NCBI GenBank assembly: GCA_965216945.1 | Contig: CBDCGU010000003.1 | Coordinates: forward strand, 2,356,001 to 2,420,000 | DNA length: 64,000 nucleotides | Source of the DNA: DATHZQ01 sp965216945 | GTDB lineage: Bacteria > Actinomycetota > Acidimicrobiia > Spongiisociales > UBA5794 | Direction: 5' to 3' | In this document: positions 25,404 to 32,982 of the stretch, in pieces | How positions within the stretch are numbered: the stretch's first letter is position 1 | Layout: every line of letters begins with the position of its first letter | Made by a program: the position numbers and the translations under genes | Notes under the pieces: model-generated | What the model was told of the DNA's origin: nothing | The model's database searches: none | The model's input: only the letters and a program-made list of their open reading frames with translations

Positions 25404-26422
25404 GCGTCACCGCCTCCGGCCAGGCCGCGGAGGTAGGAGTACGCCCCGGCGATCAACACCGCAGACATGATCACCGCCACCGCCGTTGCGAGGCCCGCCT
25501 GCGGCGAATCCAGGAAGACGAACGCTTGCTTCCACAGCAGCACGGCGAGCGTTTCGGTGTCCTGCGCCGGGCCACCTTGAGTGATGACCCACACGACGTC
25601 GAAAGTTCGCAGCGCAAAGATCACGCTGATCGTCGTCACGATGATGAGTGAGCTGCGCAGCGCCGGGACCAGCACGTAGCGGATCACCTGCGGTGTCCGC
25701 GCTCCGTCGACGCGGGCTGCTTCCACCAACTCGTCGGGTACCGCCGTCAGACCAGCCGTGATGGTGATGACGCCAAACCCGAGGAAGGCCCAGAAGCCGG
25801 CGACGATGAGCGACACGTTGATCAGTCGGATCCGAGTGAACCCGAGGTCGATGACACCGGGATCGGACAACCACTGGCGTGTCTGGAACTGGATCGGCCC
25901 CCAGTCGATGGTGAGGTCGATACCGAGGAACTCGACGAGCCGGGTCAGTACCCCGAAGTCCGGGTCGTACATGAACGTCCAGATGACACCGGCGGCCGCG
26001 AGTGAGATGGTCATCGGCAGGATGAAGGCCGTACGGAAGACGCCGCCTCCGCGCGGTGCCTGCCAGATGAGCACCGCCACCAGCAGCGCTCCCACGGTCA
26101 CCAGGGCCGGGAACAGCACCAGCCAGATGCCGGTGTTGACGACGGCGTTCCAGAATCGGGTGCTCGTCAGCGTGTCGGTGTAGTTGGAGATGCCGACGAA
26201 GTCCCATTCGGCAGGCGCATGGAGCTCCCACGGATCGAGCAGACCCCACCGGAAGAAGCTGCCGACGACCGTGTTGAACGAGGGCCACAGGTAGAACAGC
26301 ACGAACGCCGTCAACATGGGGAGGGCGAAGGCGTACCCGATCCACCCTTCGCCCCACTGCCGGCAGGGCTGAGGGGCAGTGGCGGCGAGATCGTGCAGCT
26401 CGTCCTGCCCAGTGCCCGTCAC
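25400..26422 (-). CDS. ABC importer permease, MalF-like
   Basis: A 340-residue membrane protein with about six spans and the EAA loop VEAARVDGARTPQVIRYVLV. It pairs with the MalG-like permease. The GTG start gives an N-terminal cytoplasmic tail of about 30 residues before the first span (YAFALPMLTAFVLFYLWPS). It lies 45 bp downstream of the binding-protein gene, in the usual binding protein-permease-permease order. Confidence 0.93.
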   Translation of the reverse strand: MTGTGQDELHDLAATAPQPCRQWGEGWIGYAFALPMLTAFVLFYLWPSFNTVVGSFFRWGLLDPWELHAPAEWDFVGISNYTDTLTSTRFWNAVVNTGIWLVLFPALVTVGALLVAVLIWQAPRGGGVFRTAFILPMTISLAAAGVIWTFMYDPDFGVLTRLVEFLGIDLTIDWGPIQFQTRQWLSDPGVIDLGFTRIRLINVSLIVAGFWAFLGFGVITITAGLTAVPDELVEAARVDGARTPQVIRYVLVPALRSSLIIVTTISVIFALRTFDVVWVITQGGPAQDTETLAVLLWKQAFVFLDSPQAGLATAVAVIMSAVLIAGAYSYLRGLAGGGDA

Positions 26423-26467
26423 ACTTCCGTCCTCACTGCCCCGGCTGCGAGCCCGGCCCGCCCTTCG

Positions 26468-27811
26468 TCAATCCCGGACCCGTTCGTCCACCTCCACCAT
26501 CGTGGCCACGATCGCGGCCACGTCCTGATCACGAACGAACCGCTGCAGGGCCTCACGGAGTGCCGTCTGGATCTCCCCGCCGATGAAATCATCGAGGTCG
26601 TAGACGGCTCCCACGCTCGGATCGGATGGCCACAGCTCGGCGGCGGCCTGGTCGTTGACGTCCGGATACACATCAGTCGCGACGTTGGCATTCGGGGCGA
26701 CGAACCCTCCGCGCTCTGCCCAGATCTGTTGTGCCTCGGCGGACCCCAGGTAGCGAGCCAGTTCCAGGGCGGCGTCCGGATTGTCCGTGTCCTTCGCCAC
26801 CGCGAACAGATCGCCCGAGATGAACTGCACGTCGGTTGCCGACTCGTCGGTCTTCGGCATCAGGAAGAAGGCGTAGTCGTCACCTGGGACCAGGTCGGGG
26901 TCGCACTCGCCCCGCGCCACGAGGTTGACGAAGGCGCCCTGGTTCTGGAACGCCGCATCACCGCTCACTCGGGCGCAGGTTGCCTCCACGAAGCCACGGT
27001 CGAGCGCATCGCTCGGGAAGTAGTCGGCGATGAAGGCGCCGAACACCTCGAAGGCTTCGACGACCTTGGGATCGTCCCATGCAACGGTGCCGTCGACGAG
27101 TCCGTCGAAGACCTCCTGCCCGGCGACTCGCGCCAGGATGGGGTCCCACCACTGCGTCAAAACCCACAGGTCGGCTCCCCCGACGGCAAACGGTTCGCCA
27201 CCGGCGTCCTTGATGGTGTCGAGGGCAGCGGTGAACTCATCCCACGTCTGAGGTGGGCTGATACCAAGCTCGTCGAGCTGGGACGGGGTGTACCACACGA
27301 GTGCGTTGACATTCCCCTTGAACCACACGCCGTAAGGGGTGCCGTCCACCGAGGCGATCGATGCGAGGGGCTCGGTGTAGGACCCGTCGGCCAACCACTC
27401 GTCCCATAGCTCGTCGAGCGGCATGAGGAAGTCTTGTGCCGCAAACAGGCGGATCAGACCGGGCAACGTCACGGTGACGTCGGGGGCCGATCCGGCTGCG
27501 AACTGCTGGGTGAGCTGGGCGTTGAGCTCACCGAATGGGATCTGCACCCGCTCGAGCGTGACGTCGGGGTTGGCGGCTTCGAAACCGTCCAGGACCGCCT
27601 CGAAGGCCTCCTGCTCCGAGCCGCTCCACGTGAAGACGATCGAGAGGTCGCCCGACGCACCATCTCCGCCGCCGCTGTCGACGTCGCCTGCGGTGGTCGC
27701 CGTTCCATCCCCCGCCGTCGTCCCACCTCCGTCATCGTCGCCGCCGCACGAAGCGGCAACGAGCACCAGAGCCAGCAGGAGCGAGATCATTCGCCAAGAA
27801 CGTGTACCCAT
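26468..27811 (-). CDS. ABC importer solute-binding lipoprotein (sugar type)
   Basis: A 447-residue family 1 extracellular solute-binding protein. The signal sequence ISLLLALVLVAASCGG ends in a lipobox Cys and is followed by an acidic-Gly/Thr linker. The mature part has VQIPFGELNAQLTQQFAAGSAPDV, YGVWFKGNVNALVWY and PQTWDEFTAALDTIKDAGGEP, typical of sugar-binding members. The ATG at 27811 follows GGGAGGG by five bases. It is the first gene of the importer operon and divergent from a regulator whose C-terminal half resembles it. Confidence 0.93.
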   Translation of the reverse strand: MGTRSWRMISLLLALVLVAASCGGDDDGGGTTAGDGTATTAGDVDSGGGDGASGDLSIVFTWSGSEQEAFEAVLDGFEAANPDVTLERVQIPFGELNAQLTQQFAAGSAPDVTVTLPGLIRLFAAQDFLMPLDELWDEWLADGSYTEPLASIASVDGTPYGVWFKGNVNALVWYTPSQLDELGISPPQTWDEFTAALDTIKDAGGEPFAVGGADLWVLTQWWDPILARVAGQEVFDGLVDGTVAWDDPKVVEAFEVFGAFIADYFPSDALDRGFVEATCARVSGDAAFQNQGAFVNLVARGECDPDLVPGDDYAFFLMPKTDESATDVQFISGDLFAVAKDTDNPDAALELARYLGSAEAQQIWAERGGFVAPNANVATDVYPDVNDQAAAELWPSDPSVGAVYDLDDFIGGEIQTALREALQRFVRDQDVAAIVATMVEVDERVRD

Positions 27812-27840
27812 CGTGACCCTCCCGGGGGACAGCACTCTCA

Positions 27841-27926
27841 TTTTGTACTGATCTATAACAAAACACTATCCACGAGGGTGACCTCACTGTCAAGGGAATG
27901 CCAAGATAAAGTCATTGCAAGATGAC
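27841..27926. promoter_or_regulatory. Divergent control region with three inverted repeats
   Basis: This AT-richer stretch between the importer operon and the GntR-type gene holds three short palindromes: TTTTGT (27841-27846)/ACAAAA (27858-27863); TGAC (27879-27882)/GTCA (27889-27892); and GTCAT (27911-27915)/ATGAC (27922-27926). CTATAAC near 27854 could be part of a promoter. The third repeat covers the ATG at 27922, which argues that translation of the regulator begins later. These are candidate operators; no factor is proven. Confidence 0.5.
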
Positions 27927-27948
27927 AAAATGCGGTATCGTGGACGCC

Positions 27949-29427
27949 GTGCCCATCGACAGATCACAACCGATACCGCTCTACTTCCAGGTCAAGACCC
28001 ATGTCATGGAGGCGATCCTTCAGGGTGAGTACAGCCCGGGCGACCGGCTCCCGACCGAACACGAGCTGTGCGACCTGTTCGACGTCAGCCGCACCCCGGT
28101 GAACCGGGCCCTCTCCGAGTTGGCGGCCGAGGGCGTGATCCTGCGGCATCGGAAGCGTGGCAGCTTCGTGAACCCCCACTGGGTGCGACGATCCCCGCAC
28201 AGCACGGAACTCCGGCTCCTGGTGCCGGAGGGCCCATGGGAGGCGCTGGCCCGGGACGCTGCACCGGAGACCGTCACCCTCAACGTGGCCGCGGTCGACC
28301 TCGCAGATCTCCACAGCGTGGTCGTGCGGATGGTCGCAGAGGGTCGCGCTCCAGACCTTGCGCTCATCGACTCGGTGTGGGTTCCCGAGATGGCTGCCGT
28401 CGGCTTCTTGTGGCCGCTGGAGGAGCTGGATGTCGATGGCATCGAGAGTGACCACGAATCCGATTTCCTCGAACCCCTCTGCGACGTCAATCGATTCGAG
28501 GGGAAGAGCTATGGCCTCCACGCCGAGGCCGATATCGCCGGATTGTGGTACCGCCGTGATCATCTCGATGCGCTCCATCTCGGCCCGCCGCAGACGTGGA
28601 CCGAGCTGGCCGAGGCAGCCGAAGCAGTCCGGCAGACGTTCGGGCCCGATCATGCTCCAATCGTCATGCCGGGTGGCACCCGCGCCGGTGAAGCCACGAC
28701 ATACTGTCTGCTGTCGATACTCGCCTCCAATGGGGTCGCCATGCTGACGCCGACAGGCGTGACCCTCGACGAGCGGGCAGCCGTGGACACCCTCCGCTTC
28801 CTGCGGGATTTGATCGACCGGGAGCTGATGCCGGCGACCGTCGTCGGGTTCGATCACGACCGCCCCACCCGGCTGCTCGCCGCTGGGCAGACCACGTTCA
28901 GCTTCGGCGGGAGCTACGAGGCCGCCGCACTGGCAGAGCTCACCGGCACATCGCTGACCGGTGTATGGGAGCGGTTCGGGTTCGCTCCGGTGCCTGCCGG
29001 CCCTGTCGGAACGCCGGCTGTCCTCGCCGGGGGAATGGCATATGTGATCTTCCGTCAGGCACAGCGACCCAAGGCTGCCATGGCGTTGCTCCATGACTTG
29101 CTGAGCGACGGGCCGCTGTCGAGCCTCGCCGAGGACACCGGCCAGATCCCGCCGCGCAGGTCGGCGGCAGCTCACGTGGCAAACACGGTTCCCTTGGTAG
29201 CCGCAACGGCGGCGATGCTGCGGCACGCCGTGGTGCGACCACCCACTGTCGAGCACGTGCGGGTTTCGACTCAGCTCCAGACGATGCTGGCGGCCGTGCT
29301 CACGGGCCGGCTGGGACCGGCCGCGGCCATCGAGCGCACTGCGGAGCTGCTCAGTGCCATCACCGGGCTCCCCGTCGTCCACCATCGGGCTCGCACCCCG
29401 CCCGACCGAGAGACCTCTGTGGAATGA
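27949..29427 (+). CDS. GntR-type regulator fused to a solute-binding-protein-like sensor domain
   Basis: A 492-residue fusion. Residues 1-75 are a GntR winged helix (PIPLYFQVKTHVMEAILQG, then LPTEHELCDLFDVSRTPVNR and HRKRGSFV). Residues ~85-470 resemble a family 1 extracellular solute-binding protein without a signal peptide: APDLALIDSVWVPEMA, YGLHAEADIAGLWYRRDHLD, GPPQTWTELAEAAEAVRQTF, FGFAPVPAGPVG. The binding fold therefore appears used inside the cell as the ligand sensor, analogous to LacI fusions to periplasmic-type domains. It is divergent from the importer whose own binding protein it resembles. The GTG at 27949 was chosen because family members begin at this point. Confidence 0.85.
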   Translation: MPIDRSQPIPLYFQVKTHVMEAILQGEYSPGDRLPTEHELCDLFDVSRTPVNRALSELAAEGVILRHRKRGSFVNPHWVRRSPHSTELRLLVPEGPWEALARDAAPETVTLNVAAVDLADLHSVVVRMVAEGRAPDLALIDSVWVPEMAAVGFLWPLEELDVDGIESDHESDFLEPLCDVNRFEGKSYGLHAEADIAGLWYRRDHLDALHLGPPQTWTELAEAAEAVRQTFGPDHAPIVMPGGTRAGEATTYCLLSILASNGVAMLTPTGVTLDERAAVDTLRFLRDLIDRELMPATVVGFDHDRPTRLLAAGQTTFSFGGSYEAAALAELTGTSLTGVWERFGFAPVPAGPVGTPAVLAGGMAYVIFRQAQRPKAAMALLHDLLSDGPLSSLAEDTGQIPPRRSAAAHVANTVPLVAATAAMLRHAVVRPPTVEHVRVSTQLQTMLAAVLTGRLGPAAAIERTAELLSAITGLPVVHHRARTPPDRETSVE

Positions 29428-29663
29428 CGGTCTCGAGCGAACCCGGCGGACCCGTCTGGGTGAATGCGAGCTGGTTGCTCATACGCGGTCTGCACCGCAT
29501 CGGGCGCAGCGAGGATGCTGCCCGGCTGCGTCGTTCCACCTCCGGCCTCATCGATCGCGATGACCTGCACGAGTGCCACGACGCCATCGATGGCCGTGGC
29601 CCCGGCAATGATCGGCCGACGTGGAGCACCGCCCTCGTCCTCGACCTGGTGGTCCGCTCGTGA
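29424..29663 (+). CDS. C-terminal tail of a trehalase/GH63-like glycosidase (79 aa)
   Basis: The 79-residue frame overlaps the regulator stop (ATGA) and the next start (GTGA), so it is probably translated. Its sequence, GGPVWVNASWLLIRGLHRIG then RPTWSTALVLDLV, resembles only the last segment of alpha/alpha-barrel glycosidases of the GH63/trehalase type, where 'PVWVNVNWLL' and 'FSWTAALVLDLL' occur. The catalytic acids of such enzymes lie further upstream and are absent. It may be a remnant or a small separate subunit. Confidence 0.5.
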   Translation: MTVSSEPGGPVWVNASWLLIRGLHRIGRSEDAARLRRSTSGLIDRDDLHECHDAIDGRGPGNDRPTWSTALVLDLVVRS

Positions 29664-30514
29664 CACGTGCCGCCGTCGCCTTGGCGGCTCTGCTGGTCGC
29701 ACTCACCGCGTGTGGCGCGCCCGATGTTGAGCCCGGTGACCTGCTCGAAGAGGTCGCCGCCGCCGATCCGGGGTCGGTGATCCATGTTGCGGCAGGCCGG
29801 CTGGACGGTCCGGTGCGCATCGACAAGCCGCTCACCATCGTTGCGGACGGTCTTGTCATCGAGGCCCCGGAGGGCGGCGTGGGGCTCGAGATCGTTGACA
29901 CGGCCGAGGTCTCCGTCTCCGGTGTGTCGATCGAGGGGGGCGCCGTTGGCGTCCGCGTTGCGCATGCTGCCGACATCGCCCTCCACGACATCAACGTGGT
30001 CGACGCTGGGCGGCACGGCATCCTGGTCGAGAACGCCCACGCATCGATCAGCAACTGCCGGGTCGACAACCTGCTCTCGTTCCACGGCCGCGGCGTCGAG
30101 ATCCGCAACGCCGAGCTGCGCGGCGAATCGCTGGTCCGGAGCTGCGTCGTGGTCGGACCCGTCTTCGAGGGGATCGTGTCCCGCCTCTCGCACGTCCGGT
30201 TCAGCGGGAACACGGTGATGAATGCGACCGAGTCCGGCATCGCGATCACGGAGATGTCACACGGCTCGATCGAAGCAAGCACTGTGTCCGGCGGGTCCGG
30301 GGCCGGAATCCTGTGTGGAGACATGAGCGCATGCGAGATCCACGGCAACACGGTGCGCGGCACGGATGGGCTGGACGGGCGTCTCAGCTCCGCAGGTCAC
30401 GGCGTCGTCGTCCAGTACCACTCGGTGGCGACGGTGACGGACCTGCTCACCCGTGGCCTGGCCGGTGAGCCTGTGTTCACCTCGCTCAACGGAGTCGTCA
30501 GCACTGGGGAGTGA
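29660..30514 (+). CDS. Right-handed parallel beta-helix lipoprotein
   Basis: A 284-residue protein with signal AAVALAALLVALTACGA (lipobox Cys near residue 17). It is followed by beta-helix repeats of about 22-24 residues: VIHVAAGRLDGPVRIDKPL, VSVSGVSIEGGAVGVRVA, HDINVVDAGRHGILVENA, HVRFSGNTVMNATESGIAI. NosD/pectate-lyase-like carbohydrate-binding folds look like this. The GTG start overlaps the previous stop. As the last gene of the regulator transcript it may act on the sugar handled by the divergent importer; that is inference. Confidence 0.8.
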   Translation: MTRAAVALAALLVALTACGAPDVEPGDLLEEVAAADPGSVIHVAAGRLDGPVRIDKPLTIVADGLVIEAPEGGVGLEIVDTAEVSVSGVSIEGGAVGVRVAHAADIALHDINVVDAGRHGILVENAHASISNCRVDNLLSFHGRGVEIRNAELRGESLVRSCVVVGPVFEGIVSRLSHVRFSGNTVMNATESGIAITEMSHGSIEASTVSGGSGAGILCGDMSACEIHGNTVRGTDGLDGRLSSAGHGVVVQYHSVATVTDLLTRGLAGEPVFTSLNGVVSTGE

Positions 30515-30536
30515 CGTGGCGCACGAGGCGCCACGT
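30514..30536 (+). terminator. Hairpin after the beta-helix gene
   Basis: ACGTGGCGC (30514-30522) and GCGCCACGT (30528-30536) pair around ACGAG. It begins at the last base of the stop codon and runs into the dispersed repeat copy B. No T-run follows. Confidence 0.6.
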
Positions 30537-30599
30537 GAGTTCGTGCGTACCTCGGCGCCGAATACCGCGGCCATCTACGCAAGAACAGGAGAACCTGCG
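30532..30599 (+). repeat. Dispersed intergenic repeat, copy B (68 bp)
   Basis: Second copy of the repeat at 23688-23755, in the same orientation and genomic setting (after a plus-strand stop, before a convergent gene). Eight substitutions and no gaps separate the copies. A matching purpose such as termination or a REP-like element is possible. Confidence 0.75.
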
Positions 30600-30637
30600 A
30601 GGGAAGCCGGACTCGACGAGCGGCCGTCTCGTCGTCC

Positions 30638-31549
30638 TCAGGAGCGGAAGCGGTCGAAGGGTTCGGGGTGGATGCCGGCTTCGTCGAGGGTCGCCTCGAG
30701 GGCTGTGACCGCATCAACGGGATCTGGTGGGTTGGCCACGAGCTCGGCGAGGGGGTCCGGCAGCGCCAGCCGGGTCTCGATGGTTCTGAGTGTCCAGGCG
30801 TCCGGGGGCGTCTCCTCGAGATCGTCCCATGTGATCGGCACGGCAACGGTTGCCTGTGGTCGGGGTCGGAGCGACCACGGGCAGACGCTGGTCGCTCCGG
30901 GATGGTTGCGCATCCAATCGAGGAACACGCGGCCCCGTCGGTTCTCCTTGCGAAACTCCACGGTCAGCAGATCCGGGTGCCGGTCGGCCAGGAGGTGCGC
31001 CGCACGGTAGAGCGCAGCGGACAGCCTCTCCGCGGTCACCGACGCCTTGATGGGGGAGACGACGTGGTAGCCCTTCGATCCCGTGGCCACGGGTAGCGAA
31101 GGGAGGCCGAGGGTGTCGAGAAAGCCGCGAACGATCGATGCAGCCCGTCGCACCGGTGCGACGGCGCCTTCGGGTGGGTCGAGATCGAAGATGATGCGAT
31201 CTGGTGTCCATGGGTCGGCCATCCGGCTCGGCCAGATGTGGAACGTGATCGTTCCCTGATTGGCGAGGTAAGGGATGTCGGCCGAGTCGGACACCACGGG
31301 ATACGTCGTCGTTCCCCCGCCGCGCTTGTCCACCGTGAATCGACCGATCGACTCCGGGTAGTGCTTCGGCGTGTTCTTCTGCATGAAGCCCGGACCGGAA
31401 AGACCCTTGGGGAATCGTTGCAGCGTCAGCGGCCTCCCCGCCATGTGGACCAGCATGCGGCCGGCCACGCGTGCGTAGAACGACACGACGTCGCCCTTGG
31501 TGACCCCAGCTTCGGGGAAGACGATGCGGCCGGCGTTGGATACCTGCAT
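30638..31549 (-). CDS. LigD-type polymerase/primase domain protein, stand-alone
   Basis: A 303-residue archaeo-eukaryotic primase-like polymerase domain as found in LigD, used in non-homologous end joining. Visible are RFPKGLSGPGFMQKNTPKHYP, catalytic Asp pair in IIFDLDPPEG, the GSKGYHVV nucleotide-binding loop (usually SGKGLHV) and VFLDWMRNHPGATSV. Ligase and phosphoesterase domains are not fused, and Ku is not in the window. A gene for a small IspD-like protein lies 3 bp upstream on the same strand. Confidence 0.92.
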   Translation of the reverse strand: MQVSNAGRIVFPEAGVTKGDVVSFYARVAGRMLVHMAGRPLTLQRFPKGLSGPGFMQKNTPKHYPESIGRFTVDKRGGGTTTYPVVSDSADIPYLANQGTITFHIWPSRMADPWTPDRIIFDLDPPEGAVAPVRRAASIVRGFLDTLGLPSLPVATGSKGYHVVSPIKASVTAERLSAALYRAAHLLADRHPDLLTVEFRKENRRGRVFLDWMRNHPGATSVCPWSLRPRPQATVAVPITWDDLEETPPDAWTLRTIETRLALPDPLAELVANPPDPVDAVTALEATLDEAGIHPEPFDRFRS

Positions 31550-31552
31550 CGA

Positions 31553-31996
31553 TCAGCCCAGCACGTGACCGCCGGCGTCGACCATTTGGAGGTGGTCCAC
31601 GCCGCGGAGGAGATCTGCCGCACCGAGAACCTCGGCATCGATCGACTCGATGCTGGCGGTCAGCGCGGCGGCGGCAACGCAGAGCGGAAAGCCGGCCCGG
31701 TGCACCATCGACCGATCGACCGTAGCAACGATGCGATCCCCCGACACGCGCTTGAGCGCATCCGTCAGCGGATGAGAGGTGGCCACGGGAGGGTCGATGG
31801 ATGCGATGCGCTCGAGCACCTCGGCCGGTGTGTCCGGGCTCGCCACGATCACCCGGGTCGCTCCCCGCTCGATGGCAGTCGTGGCGATGGCGGCGAGCGC
31901 CTCGACCGCGACGGGTCCATCGCACCTCACAACGGCCACGACGTGGTCACCGTGCGTCATGTGCCGCGAGTCGAGCGTGACGGGGCTGGCAGTCAT
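31553..31996 (-). CDS. IspD-like small protein lacking the CTP-binding N-terminus
   Basis: A 147-residue protein. The segment HPLTDALKRVSGD, then IVATVDRSMVHRAGFP, resembles the middle and C-terminal half of IspD, where 'PVTDTIKxVxG', 'TPDRS' and 'VQTPQAF' occur. The N-terminal CTP-binding loop and the TPQ motif are missing, so cytidylyltransferase activity is unlikely. Whether it is a degraded paralogue or an IspD partner is unknown. It is divergent from a complete ispD (starts 191 bp apart) and 3 bp upstream of the LigD-type gene. Confidence 0.55.
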   Translation of the reverse strand: MTASPVTLDSRHMTHGDHVVAVVRCDGPVAVEALAAIATTAIERGATRVIVASPDTPAEVLERIASIDPPVATSHPLTDALKRVSGDRIVATVDRSMVHRAGFPLCVAAAALTASIESIDAEVLGAADLLRGVDHLQMVDAGGHVLG

Positions 31997-32187
31997 CGGT
32001 CAGAGGGTACGCCGTTCCGGCCGGTGGGCTGCAGCGGATGGCGACGAGTGCTTCCACACCGACCGTGCCGGGAAACCGGTGGGTTGGATTCCCCCGGCGT
32101 GTGGGATGCGGCAACACGCAGCCGGTTCCTGAGGCATCGTGTGGATCAACCGGGCCTATGCTCGCCGTGCCGGCAGGAGGAGGATCC

Positions 32188-32904
32188 GTGCCGAACGCAG
32201 TTGCGATCGTGCTGGCCGGTGGGTCGGGCAGCAGGATGGGTGGATCGGCCAACAAGGTCTTTGTGGATCTCGCCGGGCTCCCGCTCCTGTCGCACTCCCT
32301 CCGAATGTTCAACCAGTCGGACGTGATCGATCGCATCGTCGTCGTTGCGAGAGCCGTGGAAATGGACGATGCGGCCGGCGCGGTGCAGATGGCGCTCGCC
32401 GACAAGACCGTCGCGATCGTCGAAGGCGGCGTCGACAGGCAAGGCAGTGAGTGGGCCGGTCTCTGTGTGATCGCCAACGACATCCGGCACGGCGAAATCG
32501 ATGTCGTGGCGATCCACGACGGAGCGAGACCGTTCGTGCCGGCACAGCTCGTGATCGCGGTCGTTGCCACCGCCCGCGACATCGGCGGTGCCGTGCCGGG
32601 TTTGCGGTACGAGGAACCTCTCTACACGCGGGAGCACGGAGGAGGTTTTGGTCTTCTCGGCGGTTCGTTGGTACGCGTGCAGACACCCCAAGCGTTTCGC
32701 GCCGCACCGTTGCTGGCTGCGTACGAACGAGCCCGCAGGGATCGCACCTTCTCAGCCGCGGACACGGCGGAGACCATGGAGCGATTCGGGACGACGGACG
32801 TTGCCGTCGTACCCGGCGCCCCCGCCAACCTCAAGATCACGTTTGCCGCGGACCTCGAACGAGCCGAGAGCATCGCCCGCCGGGCTCGGCGATCGTGGGG
32901 TTGA
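32188..32904 (+). CDS. ispD: 2-C-methyl-D-erythritol 4-phosphate cytidylyltransferase
   Basis: A 238-residue nucleotidyltransferase of the MEP isoprenoid pathway: MEP plus CTP gives CDP-ME. The CTP-binding loop is VLAGGSGSRMGG with Lys in NKVF, followed by IHDGARPFV and VQTPQAF, with DTAETMERF-G and LKITFAADLERAE at the end. The loop is slightly unusual (ANKVF where PKQF is common). The GTG start follows GGAGGAGG by four bases. dxs of the same pathway lies at 35961-37838. IspF is not in the window. Confidence 0.9.
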   Translation: MPNAVAIVLAGGSGSRMGGSANKVFVDLAGLPLLSHSLRMFNQSDVIDRIVVVARAVEMDDAAGAVQMALADKTVAIVEGGVDRQGSEWAGLCVIANDIRHGEIDVVAIHDGARPFVPAQLVIAVVATARDIGGAVPGLRYEEPLYTREHGGGFGLLGGSLVRVQTPQAFRAAPLLAAYERARRDRTFSAADTAETMERFGTTDVAVVPGAPANLKITFAADLERAESIARRARRSWG

Positions 32905-32982
32905 TGCGCTGCCGTTGGTGCGGGACAGAGGATCCTACATTCGGAGGGTGCGGACCCGGCGACAGCACGTTGCAGGCGAGTG

